From positions 1-64,000 of the forward strand of contig CADBQU010000013.1 in assembly GCA_902796905.1 (NCBI GenBank): a DNA stretch of 64,000 bases. Reading direction: 5' to 3'. The notes below the pieces were generated by a model. It was not told where the DNA came from and made no database searches. It saw nothing but the letters and a program-made list of their open reading frames with translations. This document shows, in pieces, positions 8,008 to 17,101 of this stretch. The DNA is from Oscillospiraceae bacterium (GTDB lineage: Bacteria; Bacillota; Clostridia; Oscillospirales; Acutalibacteraceae). How positions within the stretch are numbered: position 1 is the first letter of the stretch; every line of letters starts with the position of its first letter. The translations under genes and the position numbers were made by a program.

Positions 8008-9924
8008 ATGGGACTTACTATAGCACAAAAAATAATTAAAAATCATTTGGTTTGCGGCGAAATGAAGGTAGGGGAAGATATAGGTATAAAAATAGACCAA
8101 ACCTTAACTCAGGACGCTACCGGAACCATGGCTTATTTGGAATTTGAAGCTATGGGAATAGATAGGGTTAAAACCGAAAAATCGGTGGCTTATATAGACC
8201 ACAACACTTTGCAAACAGGTTTTGAAAACGCGGACGATCACCGCTTTATAAGAACCATGGCAAAAAAACACGGAATATATTATTCCCGTCCCGGTAACGG
8301 TATTTGCCATCAAATCCATTTGGAACGTTTCGGTGTTCCCGGAAAAACTTTAATAGGTTCCGATTCTCATACTCCTACGGGCGGCGGCATAGGAATGCTT
8401 GCTATGGGCGCCGGTGGTATGGACGTTGCGGTTGCTATGGGCGGCGGAGAATACCACATAGATTATCCCAAAATGTTAAGGGTAAATTTAAAGGGTAAAT
8501 TACGCAAATTTGTAACGGCAAAAGATATTATTTTAAAAGTTTTGCAAGAGCTTACCGTTAAAGGCGGTGTGGGATATATAGTAGAATACGCCGGCGAAGG
8601 CGTAAAAACTTTATCCGTTCCCGAAAGAGCTACCATAACCAATATGGGTGCGGAGCTTGGCGCTACAACCTCTATTTTCCCTTCCGATGAAGTAACAAGG
8701 GAATTTTTAAAGGCTCAGGGAAGAGAAGAAGATTTTACGGAATTAAAATCCGATTCCGACGCAGTTTACGATAAAGAGATAGAAATTGACTTATGCGAGT
8801 TAGAGCCTTTGGCTGCCTGTCCGCATTCTCCCGATAATATAAAAACCGTAGAAGAATTAAAGGGCAAAAAGGTGGACCAGGTGCTTATAGGTTCCTGCAC
8901 CAATTCTTCTTTGTTGGATATGCTTAAAGTTGCCGCTATTTTGGACGGCAAAACCGTAGACCCCACAGTCAGCGTGGCTATTGCTCCGGGAAGCAAGCAG
9001 GTATTAAATATGTTGGCAGACTGCGGTGCGTTATCTAAAATTATTGCCGCAGGAGTAAGGGTTTTGGAGTGCGCCTGCGGACCTTGTATAGGTATGGGTC
9101 AATCGCCTAATTCCGCCGGAGTTTCTTTAAGAACATTTAACAGAAACTTTTTGGGAAGAAGCGGAACGGCGGACGCTTCGGTTTATTTGGTTTCTCCCGA
9201 AACCGCAGCAGCTGCGGCGTTAACCGGATATTTTACAAATCCTTTAACCTTAGACCCGATTGAAGACATTGTTTTACCTAAAATGTTTAAAATAAACGAC
9301 AATATGATTGACCCTCCGGCAGAGGACGGTAAAGATGTTGAAATTTTAAGAGGTCCCAACATTAAACCTTTTCCTAAAGCTATACCGTTAACGGATACCG
9401 TAGAGGGTACGGCCGTTTTAAAGGTTGGAGATAATATTACCACCGACCATATTATGCCTGCGGGAGCAAAAATACTGCCTTACCGTTCCAACATACCTTA
9501 TCTTTCAAACTTCTGCTTTGGCGTATGCGATAAAAACTTCCCCGAAAACTGTAAAAAATACGGCGGCGGAATTATAATAGGCGGAGAAAACTACGGTCAG
9601 GGTTCCAGCCGTGAACACGCCGCTTTGGTACCGCTTTATTTGGGAATAAAAGCCGTTGTTACAAAATCTTTTGCGCGTATACATGTAGCAAACCTTATAA
9701 ATGCCGGTATATTGCCGCTTACGTTTAAAAATCCTGCGGATTACGAAAAAATAGAACAATTTGACGAGCTTTGTTTAGTTGATGTTAAAGAAAATATTAA
9801 AGGCGAAATTATTCTTAAAAATAAAACAAAGAACGAAGAATATGTTTTAAACTGCTATCTTTCGGGCAGAGCAGCCGATATTATGCTTTGCGGCGGACTT
9901 TTAAACTATACAAAATCAAAATAA
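8008..9924 (+). CDS. acn: Aconitate hydratase
   Basis: Iron-sulfur enzyme isomerising citrate and isocitrate. The 638-residue chain has the large three-domain core with the cluster cysteines in IGSCTNSS (about 295-302) and CACGPCIGMG (about 354-363), and a fused C-terminal swivel domain starting near GDNITTDHIMPAG (about 474-486) with GSSREHA further on. The compact form, related to LeuC/LeuD-type hydratases and mitochondrial aconitase, is common in anaerobic Clostridia. An AAGGAG site precedes the ATG. Isocitrate dehydrogenase follows, so the pair would turn citrate into 2-oxoglutarate, likely for glutamate synthesis rather than a full cycle (inference). Confidence 0.95.
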   Translation: MGLTIAQKIIKNHLVCGEMKVGEDIGIKIDQTLTQDATGTMAYLEFEAMGIDRVKTEKSVAYIDHNTLQTGFENADDHRFIRTMAKKHGIYYSRPGNGICHQIHLERFGVPGKTLIGSDSHTPTGGGIGMLAMGAGGMDVAVAMGGGEYHIDYPKMLRVNLKGKLRKFVTAKDIILKVLQELTVKGGVGYIVEYAGEGVKTLSVPERATITNMGAELGATTSIFPSDEVTREFLKAQGREEDFTELKSDSDAVYDKEIEIDLCELEPLAACPHSPDNIKTVEELKGKKVDQVLIGSCTNSSLLDMLKVAAILDGKTVDPTVSVAIAPGSKQVLNMLADCGALSKIIAAGVRVLECACGPCIGMGQSPNSAGVSLRTFNRNFLGRSGTADASVYLVSPETAAAAALTGYFTNPLTLDPIEDIVLPKMFKINDNMIDPPAEDGKDVEILRGPNIKPFPKAIPLTDTVEGTAVLKVGDNITTDHIMPAGAKILPYRSNIPYLSNFCFGVCDKNFPENCKKYGGGIIIGGENYGQGSSREHAALVPLYLGIKAVVTKSFARIHVANLINAGILPLTFKNPADYEKIEQFDELCLVDVKENIKGEIILKNKTKNEEYVLNCYLSGRAADIMLCGGLLNYTKSK

Positions 9925-9940
9925 AAATTTACGGGGTGGC

Positions 9941-10026
9941 GGCGAAGGCCCCAAAGTCCTTCGGACTTTGGCTAAAGTTTTGCTTTTGCCCGAAAAACAA
10001 AAATTGTTTTTCGGGGGCTCTTCGCC
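9941..10026. repeat. Cloverleaf repeat, copy B
   Basis: Outer stem GGCGAAGGCC / GGCTCTTCGCC (one bulged base) around CCAAAGTCC-TTC-GGACTTTGG, a weak central hairpin (AAAG/CTTT), and CCCGAAAAACAA-AAA-TTGTTTTTCGGG. It fills most of the gap between acn and icd with no promoter or terminator seen there, so it is probably within one mRNA. Confidence 0.85.
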
Positions 10027-10078
10027 CTATACCGCATAAAAATCGGGAAATAATAAAAAGGAGAAATTTAAAGCCGTT

Positions 10079-11290
10079 ATGGAAAAAATTAAAATGACTA
10101 CGCCTATTGTTGAGATGGACGGAGATGAAATGACTCGCATTATTTGGAAAATGATTAAAGACGAACTTATTTGCCCTTTTGTAGATTTAAAAACCGAGTA
10201 TTACGATTTGGGACTGAAAAACAGGAACGATACCGATGATAAAGTAACGGTAGATTCTGCAAATGCCACAAAAAAATACGGTGTAGCGGTTAAATGCGCC
10301 ACCATTACTCCCAATGCCCAAAGAGTAGAGGAGTATAATCTTAAAAAAATGTGGAAAAGCCCTAACGGAACAATAAGAGCTATTTTGGACGGTACGGTTT
10401 TCAGAGCTCCTATATTGGTAAAAGGAATAGACCCTTATATACCCACTTGGATCAGCCCTATAGCTATAGCACGTCATGCTTACGGCGATATTTATAAAAA
10501 CACCGAACTTAAAGTTAAAAAGGGTGCCAAAGCGGAAATTTTGGTAACAAATGCTGACGGAAGCACCGAAAAAGCTTTAATTCACGAATACAAAAATGAC
10601 GGTGTGGTTATGGGTATGCATAATTTAGACGACAGTATTTCGTCTTTTGCAAGAGCCTGCTTTAACTATGCGTTAGACCAAAAGAAAGACCTTTGGTTTT
10701 CTACCAAAGATACCATAAGCAAAATATACGATCACAGATTTAAAGATATTTTTGCCGAAATTTACAACAATGAGTATAAAGCAAAATTTGAAAATTTGGG
10801 AATAACATATTTTTATACTTTAATTGATGACGCTGTAGCCAGAGTTGTACGCTCTAACGGCGGATTTATTTGGGCTTTGAAAAATTATGACGGAGACGTT
10901 ATGAGCGATATGATAGCAACGGCTTTCGGCAGCTTGGGTATGATGACCAGTGTTTTGGTATCTCCCGACGGTACTTACGAATATGAAGCCGCGCACGGAA
11001 CGGTAACTGCGCACTACTATAAGCATTTGCGCGGAGAAAGCACCTCCACAAACAGTGTGGCTACAATATTTGCCTGGACGGGAGCGCTTAACAAACGCGG
11101 AGAGTTGGATAAAAATAAAGAATTGTCGGATTTTGCCAAAAAACTTGAAAAAGCTACAATAAATACAATAGAAAGCGGAATAATGACCGGTGATTTATAC
11201 AGACTTTCTAAGGCGGAAAACAAAAAAGCCGTAGATACCGAAACATTTATAGCCGAAATTAAAAAATCTCTTATAAACCTTATAGATTAA
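10079..11290 (+). CDS. icd: NADP-dependent isocitrate dehydrogenase (homodimeric, eukaryote-like type)
   Basis: Oxidatively decarboxylates isocitrate to 2-oxoglutarate with NADP. The 403 residues match the homodimeric type II enzyme: [15 protein letters not shown] near the N terminus, [17 protein letters not shown] at about 98-114 (substrate serine and arginines), and [19 protein letters not shown] at about 303-321 (coenzyme site). The ATG at 10079 has an AAGGAG 15 nt upstream, rather far; a second ATG at 10094 would have worse spacing. Likely co-transcribed with acn. Confidence 0.95.
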   Translation: MEKIKMTTPIVEMDGDEMTRIIWKMIKDELICPFVDLKTEYYDLGLKNRNDTDDKVTVDSANATKKYGVAVKCATITPNAQRVEEYNLKKMWKSPNGTIRAILDGTVFRAPILVKGIDPYIPTWISPIAIARHAYGDIYKNTELKVKKGAKAEILVTNADGSTEKALIHEYKNDGVVMGMHNLDDSISSFARACFNYALDQKKDLWFSTKDTISKIYDHRFKDIFAEIYNNEYKAKFENLGITYFYTLIDDAVARVVRSNGGFIWALKNYDGDVMSDMIATAFGSLGMMTSVLVSPDGTYEYEAAHGTVTAHYYKHLRGESTSTNSVATIFAWTGALNKRGELDKNKELSDFAKKLEKATINTIESGIMTGDLYRLSKAENKKAVDTETFIAEIKKSLINLID

Positions 11291-11329
11291 ATTAATGTAA
11301 TAATATTATTATAATTATAAAAATATTAT

Positions 11330-11431
11330 GGCGGCAAGCCCCCAAAACAAAAACACGGTTTTTGTTTTGGGCAAAAGCTAAAGCTTTTGCTTGCAGCCCA
11401 AAATTTATTTTGGGCTGCAAGGCTCGTCGCC
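11330..11431. repeat. Cloverleaf repeat, copy C
   Basis: Outer arms GGCGGCAAGCC and GGCTCGTCGCC pair at 10 of 11 positions (one G-T, one mismatch). The three hairpins are CCCAAAACAAAAAC/GTTTTTGTTTTGGG, GCAAAAGC/GCTTTTGC and TTGCAGCCCAAAAT/ATTTTGGGCTGCAA. It lies between icd and rex, ending 30 bp before the rex start. Confidence 0.88.
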
Positions 11432-11461
11432 CGGATTAAAAACCAGCAAAGGAGATATATT

Positions 11462-12097
11462 ATGGCAACACGTGGTGGGGTTTCGCCTTTGGTTATAAAG
11501 CGCTTGCCGAGATATTACAGGTTTTTGGAAAACTTAAGCAAAAAAAATATAAACCGTATATCTTCGGGTGAACTTGCTATAAGAATGGGTTTAACCGCAA
11601 GCCAAATAAGGCAGGATTTAAACTGCTTCGGCGGTTTCGGCCAACAGGGTTTCGGTTATAACGTAGAAGAATTAAAAAATTCCATAGCCGGAATTTTAGG
11701 TCTTAATAAAAGCCGTAAAACGGTATTGGTAGGCGCCGGTAATTTAGGCAGAGCCATAGCAACTCATTTTGATTTCGGCAAGTTTGGATTTAAAATTATA
11801 GGGGTTTTCGATAAAAAAGAATCTCTTGCGGGACAGATTATAAATGATATGCCCGTAAGGCATACTGTAGGATTGGAAAACTTTTGCAGAGATAACAAGC
11901 CCACTGCCGCGATTTTATGTATCCCCGAAAACGAAGCGGAAGAAATTTCTGAGCTTTTAATAAATTTAGGTATAAAGGGTTTTTGGAATTTTTCACACTA
12001 CGATATTGCCATTAACCATAAAGATATAGCTGTTGAAAACGTACATTTAAGCGACAGCATTATGACATTAAGCTATAATTTAAACGAAATTGAATAA
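11462..12097 (+). CDS. rex: Redox-sensing transcriptional repressor Rex
   Basis: DNA-binding sensor of the NADH/NAD ratio that represses fermentation and respiration genes in Gram-positive bacteria. It has an N-terminal winged helix (about 1-80, including LPRYYRFLENL) and a Rossmann domain starting at VLVGAGNLGRAIATHF (about 83-98). The true start is the ATG at 11462, preceded by AAAGGAG; an upstream in-frame extension to 11387 runs through repeat C and should be discarded. 211 residues is normal. The neighbouring icd and the Rnf operon at 49-54 kb fit a redox theme, but I saw no convincing Rex operator. Confidence 0.95.
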   Translation: MATRGGVSPLVIKRLPRYYRFLENLSKKNINRISSGELAIRMGLTASQIRQDLNCFGGFGQQGFGYNVEELKNSIAGILGLNKSRKTVLVGAGNLGRAIATHFDFGKFGFKIIGVFDKKESLAGQIINDMPVRHTVGLENFCRDNKPTAAILCIPENEAEEISELLINLGIKGFWNFSHYDIAINHKDIAVENVHLSDSIMTLSYNLNEIE

Positions 12098-12128
12098 TAT
12101 AAAAAAACAAAACTACGGTTTTAAAATT

Positions 12129-12164
12129 AAAACGGATACGCTTTTTCGGCGCATCCGTTTTTTT
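12129..12164 (+). terminator. Terminator after rex
   Basis: AAAACGGATACGC pairs with GCGCATCCGTTTT (one A-C mismatch) around a 7-nt loop and runs into eight T residues. Confidence 0.9.
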
Positions 12165-12340
12165 ATAAAAAACAAAATGCAAAAAGCAAAAGATAAAAAA
12201 CAAAGAATAAAAAATAAAAATATAATTAAATGTTAATACAAATTAACAAAAATATTTTTTAATGTTAACTTTTATATATTTACAATTAAAAATTAAAAGA
12301 ATATAATTAAGTAAATAAAGTTAACGAAAGTAGGAAAAGT

Positions 12341-12835
12341 ATGCCTTACGGTAATTTGGGCTATAACATTTTAACCTTAAGAAAATTAAACAGGCTTTCT
12401 CAGGAACAACTGGCGGAGAAAATAGGAATTTCAAGGCAAACCGTTGCAAAATGGGAAAACGGAGAAACCTTGCCCGACATAAAAAGCTGTTTTGAAATTG
12501 CAAAAATTTTTAATATAAGCTTAGACGATCTTTTAGAATATAAAACTAAAGATGCCGGATTAAAAAAACAAATTCCAAACAAAAATTTTAAAAACAATAA
12601 TTTTTTAAAGCCGCCTAAAGGAAAACATATTTTCGGAGCGGTAACATTGGGAGAAAAAGGTCAAATAATTATACCCAAAGCCGCAAGGGATATTTTTAAT
12701 TTAAAGTGCGGTGACAGGCTTATTTGTTTGGGAGACGAAAACCAGGGCTTGGCTTTTTTAAAAGAAAGCGATATGCTGGAATTTTATAACGAAGTAATGT
12801 TAATATACAGAAACGATAAAACCGACGAATCTTAA
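12341..12835 (+). CDS. XRE-family regulator with fused AbrB/SpoVT domain
   Basis: 164 residues in two parts: an XRE helix-turn-helix (about 8-65; LSQEQLAEKIGISRQTVAKW) and an AbrB-type swapped-hairpin domain (about 97-140; LGEKGQIIIPKAARDIF). Both halves are DNA-binding folds, or the second may mediate dimerisation. It is followed 35 bp later by an ABC transporter pair on the same strand and probably controls it, in the role that a GntR regulator plays for YtrBC-type systems. Target and signal unknown. Confidence 0.88.
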   Translation: MPYGNLGYNILTLRKLNRLSQEQLAEKIGISRQTVAKWENGETLPDIKSCFEIAKIFNISLDDLLEYKTKDAGLKKQIPNKNFKNNNFLKPPKGKHIFGAVTLGEKGQIIIPKAARDIFNLKCGDRLICLGDENQGLAFLKESDMLEFYNEVMLIYRNDKTDES

Positions 12836-12870
12836 AAAGCAAACAAAACCGTACAAAAGGAGTAACGTTT

Positions 12871-13602
12871 ATGGAAAACGCCAACGTTTTGGAAATTAAA
12901 AATTTATGCAAAGACTATAAAACGTTCAGTTTAAAAAATGTAAGTTTCAGCGTTAAAAAAGGTTCTATTATGGGTTTTGTGGGAAGAAACGGAGCGGGGA
13001 AAACCACCACTTTAAAAGCTATACTTAATTTGGTACATCCCACAAGCGGAACCGTAAAACTTTTTAACAAAGAATTTTTAACAAACGAAGAAGAAATAAA
13101 GCAAAAAATAGGTTATGCGTCAAGCGGAACAAACTATTACCCCCGAAAAACCTTAAAGCAAATAATTAACGCCGCAAAACCTTTTTATAAAAATTGGGAC
13201 GATAATATTTGCAAGGAATATATGCAAAAGTTTGAACTTTCGGAAAATAAAAAAATCACTGAGCTTTCCGAGGGTATGAAGGTAAAATTTCATTTGGTTT
13301 TGGCTTTATCGCATAATGCCGAATTTTTAATTTTAGACGAACCTACAAGCGGACTTGACCCGGTTTCGAGAGAAGAGCTTGTAATAATATTTAAAAATTT
13401 GGCAAAACAAAACGTTACCATTCTTTTTTCTACACATATAACCGGAGATTTGGAAAAATGCGCCGACCATATTACTTATATTAAAAAAGGCGAAATTATT
13501 GCTTCTTCTGCTATGGAAGATTTTTTAAAATCTTATGCACACGAATTTAATACGTTGGAAGATATTATGGTGCATTTGGAATTGGGGGAAGAAAACAGAT
13601 GA
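12871..13602 (+). CDS. ABC transporter ATP-binding protein (YtrB-like)
   Basis: Nucleotide-binding subunit of an exporter-type ABC system. Walker A GRNGAGKTT (38-46), a variant signature LSEGMKVKFHL (about 133-143), Walker B with D-loop LILDEPTSGLDP (about 154-165) and a switch histidine in STHI are visible. The short CcmA/YtrB-like chain (243 residues) overlaps the permease gene by 4 bp, so translation is coupled. Cargo is not evident. Confidence 0.92.
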   Translation: MENANVLEIKNLCKDYKTFSLKNVSFSVKKGSIMGFVGRNGAGKTTTLKAILNLVHPTSGTVKLFNKEFLTNEEEIKQKIGYASSGTNYYPRKTLKQIINAAKPFYKNWDDNICKEYMQKFELSENKKITELSEGMKVKFHLVLALSHNAEFLILDEPTSGLDPVSREELVIIFKNLAKQNVTILFSTHITGDLEKCADHITYIKKGEIIASSAMEDFLKSYAHEFNTLEDIMVHLELGEENR

Positions 13603-14249
13603 AAAACCTTATAAAAAAAGAATTTACGTTTACCGCGCTTCCTATAACTTATTTATTTACAGCCTTTAGTTTAATGGCGTTTATTCCGGGATATCCGATA
13701 TTAATGGGCTCTTTTTTTGTTTGTATGGGAATATTTTATTCTTTTCAAATGGCAAGAGAAGGAAACGACGTGGTTTTTAGTTCTCTTTTGCCGGTAAAAA
13801 AGCAAGATATAGTAAAAGCAAGATACTTTTTTGTATTTATTTTAGAAATGGGCTTTATGCTTTTAAGTTTAATATTTGTTATTTTAAGGCTTACGGTGTT
13901 AAAGGATGTTAAGGCATATACCGAAAATCCTTTAATGAATGCAAATTTGGCATATTTGGGATACAGCCTTTTGGTGTTTGCTGCCTTTAACGGAGTATTC
14001 TGTTTGGGATTTTGGAAAAACGCTTATAAAATAGGTTTGCCATTTTTAAAATTTTCCGTAGTAACTTTAATAATAGTGGGAATAGGGGAAACCTTACATC
14101 ATTTTCCGAATTTAAAAAGTTTAAATTATTTAAGCGGAGATTTTACTTTGCAATTTTTTGTTTTGGCAACAGGAATAATAATTTTTACGGCTGTAACTTA
14201 TTTTTCCTGCAAAAGCTCAATGAAATCTTTTAATGCTTTGGATTTATAG
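13599..14249 (+). CDS. ABC-2 type transporter permease
   Basis: 216-residue membrane protein with about six hydrophobic segments, starting KNLIKKEFTF and carrying the EGNDVVFSSLLPVKKQDIVKAR segment typical of ABC-2 family 5 permeases (about 53-74). Partner of the preceding ATPase (ATGA overlap). Together with the XRE-AbrB regulator it forms a compact regulator-ATPase-permease unit resembling bacitracin/cell-envelope stress exporters; that role is inference. Confidence 0.85.
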   Translation: MKNLIKKEFTFTALPITYLFTAFSLMAFIPGYPILMGSFFVCMGIFYSFQMAREGNDVVFSSLLPVKKQDIVKARYFFVFILEMGFMLLSLIFVILRLTVLKDVKAYTENPLMNANLAYLGYSLLVFAAFNGVFCLGFWKNAYKIGLPFLKFSVVTLIIVGIGETLHHFPNLKSLNYLSGDFTLQFFVLATGIIIFTAVTYFSCKSSMKSFNALDL

Positions 14250-14262
14250 TTTTTTTGTTTTT

Positions 14263-14352
14263 TTACGGCGGTTTTATGCAAACCGAAGGTTTGCATAAGC
14301 CAAAACAAAAGTTTCGGCTTAAAAAGGCAAAGCCTTTTTAAAACCGCCGTAA
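14263..14352. repeat. Cloverleaf repeat, copy D
   Basis: A 13-bp perfect outer stem TTACGGCGGTTTT / AAAACCGCCGTAA encloses ATGCAAACC/GGTTTGCAT, AAGCCAAAAC/GTTTCGGCTT (one mismatch) and AAAAAGGC/GCCTTTTT. It is 88 of 90 bases identical to copy M at 55789-55878 in inverted orientation. Confidence 0.95.
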
Positions 14353-14368
14353 GTTATTTAATTAAAAT

Positions 14369-14398
14369 AAAAAAGTGCAGATTAATCTGCACTTTTTT
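14369..14398. terminator. Bidirectional terminator overlapping the S26 peptidase stop
   Basis: A perfect 30-bp palindrome, AAAAAAGTGCAGATT followed by its complement. It serves the plus-strand ABC unit and the minus-strand peptidase. The peptidase's last codons and TAA stop (14382-14384) lie inside the palindrome. Confidence 0.92.
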
Positions 14399-14828
14399 TA
14401 TTATTAAAAATATTTAAAATTTTTGATTTAACCTTTAAAGAAAATAAATTTAAAACAGAAAACAGCGAATAAAGCCAAAACCAAAAACCGAAAGGTTTAA
14501 CGGTTATAAATCTTTTTTTAATTAAAATCACTTCGCCTATAATATCAAAATCGCCGGTTTCAAGCATAAAGTTGCCATCGCCCTTAAAAGTTAAAGGATT
14601 TAAATTAACCAAACGGTGTAAAACCAATTTTTCGTCGCTTTTTCTTATATAAAGATAAAGTTGATTTTTTTTTAGGTTTTCGGCTTTTTTTATAACAACT
14701 TTGTTGTTTTTTCCGTTTATAATAGGACGCATACTTTTACCGCTGGGTAAAAACTCTACGGTTTCGCCCGAATTAAGCTTTGCTTTTACAGAGTTTAAAA
14801 TGGTTTTCAACTCAATTTTATTCAACAA
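14382..14828 (-). CDS. S24/S26-family (signal-peptidase-like) protease
   Basis: 148 residues resembling the short SipW/S26 signal peptidases found beside PqqD genes. The serine motif PSGKSMRPII is at about 28-37, the HRL motif (VLHRLV, about 69-74) supplies the probable His of the Ser-His type, and FKGDGN follows at about 81-86. A hydrophobic C-terminal segment (about 112-128) would anchor it in the membrane. The start is taken as TTG at 14828, which overlaps the PqqD gene by 11 bp, indicating coupling. Its last five codons are shared with the terminator palindrome. Processing of a peptide carried by the PqqD system is inference. Confidence 0.82.
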   Translation of the reverse strand: MLNKIELKTILNSVKAKLNSGETVEFLPSGKSMRPIINGKNNKVVIKKAENLKKNQLYLYIRKSDEKLVLHRLVNLNPLTFKGDGNFMLETGDFDIIGEVILIKKRFITVKPFGFWFWLYSLFSVLNLFSLKVKSKILNIFNNKKSAD

Positions 14829-15078
14829 CGCCGTAATCCTCTAAACGTTTTAAAAATATATCCAAATCACTTAAAGCCTTTTCTTCGGGAATATCGTATT
14901 CCGAAACAAGCCTATCTTTAAGTTCGTCTTTGGTGGCGCCTTTTTCTAAAATACTCCAAATAAAAGCGCCGGTAGAATTTAAAGATAAAATTCTGTTAAA
15001 TTCTATAGAAGGATCGCAGGCTACTACTATATGATTGCCCGCAACATCTTTTAATAATAAGCCGGATTTAATTTTCAT
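14818..15078 (-). CDS. PqqD-family peptide-binding protein
   Basis: 86 residues with the PqqD/RRE fold pattern: an N-terminal strand pair (LKDVAGNHIVVAC), NSTGAFIWSILEKG at about 34-47, then helices ending in a YGVVE tail. In ribosomally made peptide (RiPP) pathways such domains bind the leader of the precursor for a radical-SAM or other modifying enzyme. Here its only partner is the overlapping S26 protease; no radical-SAM enzyme, precursor or transporter lies next to it. A GGTG site precedes the ATG. Confidence 0.86.
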   Translation of the reverse strand: MKIKSGLLLKDVAGNHIVVACDPSIEFNRILSLNSTGAFIWSILEKGATKDELKDRLVSEYDIPEEKALSDLDIFLKRLEDYGVVE

Positions 15079-15282
15079 TAATATGCACCTGCTTTACTTG
15101 TTTGATTATATTAGTATTTTTTATTATTTTGATTTTGATTATAGTATAGTATTTGTTTAATTTTTAGTTTGATTATTATCTGTTTAATAAAAAACTTTAT
15201 TTAAAATTTAAACTTTATTTAAAATCGTTTTTTTAAGGCACACGGCCGATAATATTTTTAATACCGGTACAGTATTATTATA

Positions 15283-15873
15283 TTACTGTTCTTGTATATC
15301 AATACCTAAAATTGTAATATCGTTTAAAGGTTTGTCCGAACCGTCGGTATCTGCCTTTGATATTTTAACGGCTGTGTCCATACCTTCGGTTACCTGACCG
15401 AATACCGTATGCTTGTAATCTAACCAAGGCGTACCGCCTAAATTTTTATAATCCTCTATGCATTCTTCGGGGAAAGCGTGTTTTAATTCCAACATTTGTT
15501 CTTCCAAGCCTTCGGGAATGGAATTTGCAACCACTATAAAAAACTGGCTTCCGTTGGTATTGGGACCTGAATTTGCCATAGAAAGAGCCCCGTAAATATT
15601 GTGCAAATCTTTATCAAATTCATCTTCAAAAGAACTTCCCCAAATGCTTTCGCCGCCGCAGCCGGTGGCAGTGGGGTCGCCTCCCTGAATCATAAAATCT
15701 TTAATAACTCTGTGAAAAACAACATTATTATAATATCCGTTTTTAGAATGAGTTATGAAGTTTTCTACGGCTTTCGGAGCTTTATCTTTAAAAAGTTTAA
15801 CTTTTATATCTCCTAAATTTGTATGAATAACGGCAAAAGTACCGTTTTTTGTATTTTGGGTTTGATAAGACAT
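15283..15873 (-). CDS. Cyclophilin-type peptidyl-prolyl cis-trans isomerase
   Basis: Cytoplasmic proline isomerase (no signal peptide). Cyclophilin landmarks are [16 protein letters not shown] at about 51-66 (catalytic Arg, Phe, Gln), [15 protein letters not shown] at about 99-113, and [12 protein letters not shown] at about 154-165. The 196 residues include an extra loop between the last two motifs (about 115-150) seen in related bacterial forms. It is a single-gene unit with a modest promoter at 15984-16012. Confidence 0.95.
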   Translation of the reverse strand: MSYQTQNTKNGTFAVIHTNLGDIKVKLFKDKAPKAVENFITHSKNGYYNNVVFHRVIKDFMIQGGDPTATGCGGESIWGSSFEDEFDKDLHNIYGALSMANSGPNTNGSQFFIVVANSIPEGLEEQMLELKHAFPEECIEDYKNLGGTPWLDYKHTVFGQVTEGMDTAVKISKADTDGSDKPLNDITILGIDIQEQ

Positions 15874-15983
15874 TTTTGCTTTAGTTCCCTTCCTATTGGT
15901 TTTATTTTAATCTTTTTTTATTTGAATTAATTAAATAAATAAATATAATTTAACAAAAAATAAAATACTATACAAATAATAAT

Positions 15984-16012
15984 AAATTAATACTAAAATA
16001 ATAAAAAGTCAA
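15984..16012 (-). promoter_or_regulatory. Possible promoter for the cyclophilin gene
   Basis: On the minus strand TTGACT (16007-16012), 17 bp and TAATTT (15984-15989). Good -35, weak -10. The rest of 15874-16171 is AT-rich spacer with nothing else recognisable. Confidence 0.4.
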
Positions 16013-16171
16013 GGTTTAAGAATTTGCGAAAAAAGCTTATGATAAATAAACCTTTAAATAAACCTTTTGTATTTTTACAAATAATTTGATTTTAAGTTTT
16101 TTAAAATTGCTTTTAAAAAACAAAAGAAAAACAAAAGAAAAAAATTAAATTATCATCGTTAACGGATTCAA

Positions 16172-17101
16172 TTAATAAACGGATTCAATATCTATATATT
16201 GTCTTACATTAGAGCTGTCTATAATATAAGATGTAATGGAAGTGTCTTTGTTTACGGGGCTGCCCGAAGCCAGGTTAATGGCGTTTATAATGCAATCTCT
16301 TATCATAAGAGGAGAGAAAAAAGAAGTTGCCAGCAAAATGTCGCTGTCTTCTATTTTAGATAAAAAGCATTGTTTGGCGCCGCTGCCTATAATCATATCT
16401 ATATCTTTATATTTTTCTTTAACTATATCTGCGCATATAGCCGCAATTTTATCGTCCGGACAATAAACGGTATTAATATCTTTGTTTTCTTTTAATGCGG
16501 TTCTTAAAGCCCATGCAACGTCCGTTTTAATTATTTTATCTATTGTATAAGTGTTTTTTAAAGAAATTACGGGGTATTTTATAGCTTCTTCCGAAAAAGC
16601 ATTAACAAGCTCCCGGTTTTCTTTTGAAGATGTGGTTATAACGGCAACATTTGAGGTTTTTACATTTTGCCTTTTGGCGTAAATGTATTGCGCCGCACAA
16701 CTTCCCACGGAAGGTACGTCTATAGAATAAAAACTGTTGTAATCTTCGGAAGCCTTTTGCATAAAGAACATAAGTTTAATACCTTTTTTCTTAAGCTTTT
16801 CGGATTCGGATTTTTGGCTACCTACGGGATACAAAACCGCAGCGGCGTATTCCGAACGAGAAAGGCCCGATATTTGCTTGCTTTGTTCTTTTTGGTCTTT
16901 GGCTTTAAAAACGATAATTTCCCTGCTGTAGTTTTTGGAATATTTTTCGGCAAAATAATTCAAACCGGTTAAAAAATCCGTATTGCCTTCGGGAATTAAA
17001 ATGGCTATTTTTTCGCCTTTTTTACCGCAGGAACAAAAAACAGATGTTAACAAAAACACAGATAAACTTAAAACCAAAACTTTTTTAAAAACTTTTTTCA
17101 T
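16172..17101 (-). CDS. Sugar-type ABC substrate-binding lipoprotein (orphan)
   Basis: 309 residues with a lipoprotein signal (cysteines at 23 and 25 after a hydrophobic stretch) followed by a periplasmic-binding-protein type 1 fold: KIAILIPEGNTDFLTGLNYF at about 31-50, a hinge and second lobe with NVAVITTSSKENRELVNAF at about 148-166, and DINTVYCPDDKIAAI. It resembles ribose/xylose-type binding proteins, but no permease or ATPase is adjacent, so the rest of the transporter must be elsewhere, or it may be a sensor. Ligand unknown. Confidence 0.82.
   Translation of the reverse strand: MKKVFKKVLVLSLSVFLLTSVFCSCGKKGEKIAILIPEGNTDFLTGLNYFAEKYSKNYSREIIVFKAKDQKEQSKQISGLSRSEYAAAVLYPVGSQKSESEKLKKKGIKLMFFMQKASEDYNSFYSIDVPSVGSCAAQYIYAKRQNVKTSNVAVITTSSKENRELVNAFSEEAIKYPVISLKNTYTIDKIIKTDVAWALRTALKENKDINTVYCPDDKIAAICADIVKEKYKDIDMIIGSGAKQCFLSKIEDSDILLATSFFSPLMIRDCIINAINLASGSPVNKDTSITSYIIDSSNVRQYIDIESVY

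Noticed and set aside
11387-11461. N-terminal extension of Rex
   Set aside because: The extra 25 codons run through cloverleaf repeat C; the ATG at 11462 has a proper AAAGGAG and starts the normal Rex sequence.
12233-12252. Second Rex-like site TGTTAATACAAATTAACA upstream of the XRE-AbrB gene
   Set aside because: Spacing between half sites is 6 bp, not 4, and the AT-rich background makes such pairs likely by chance.
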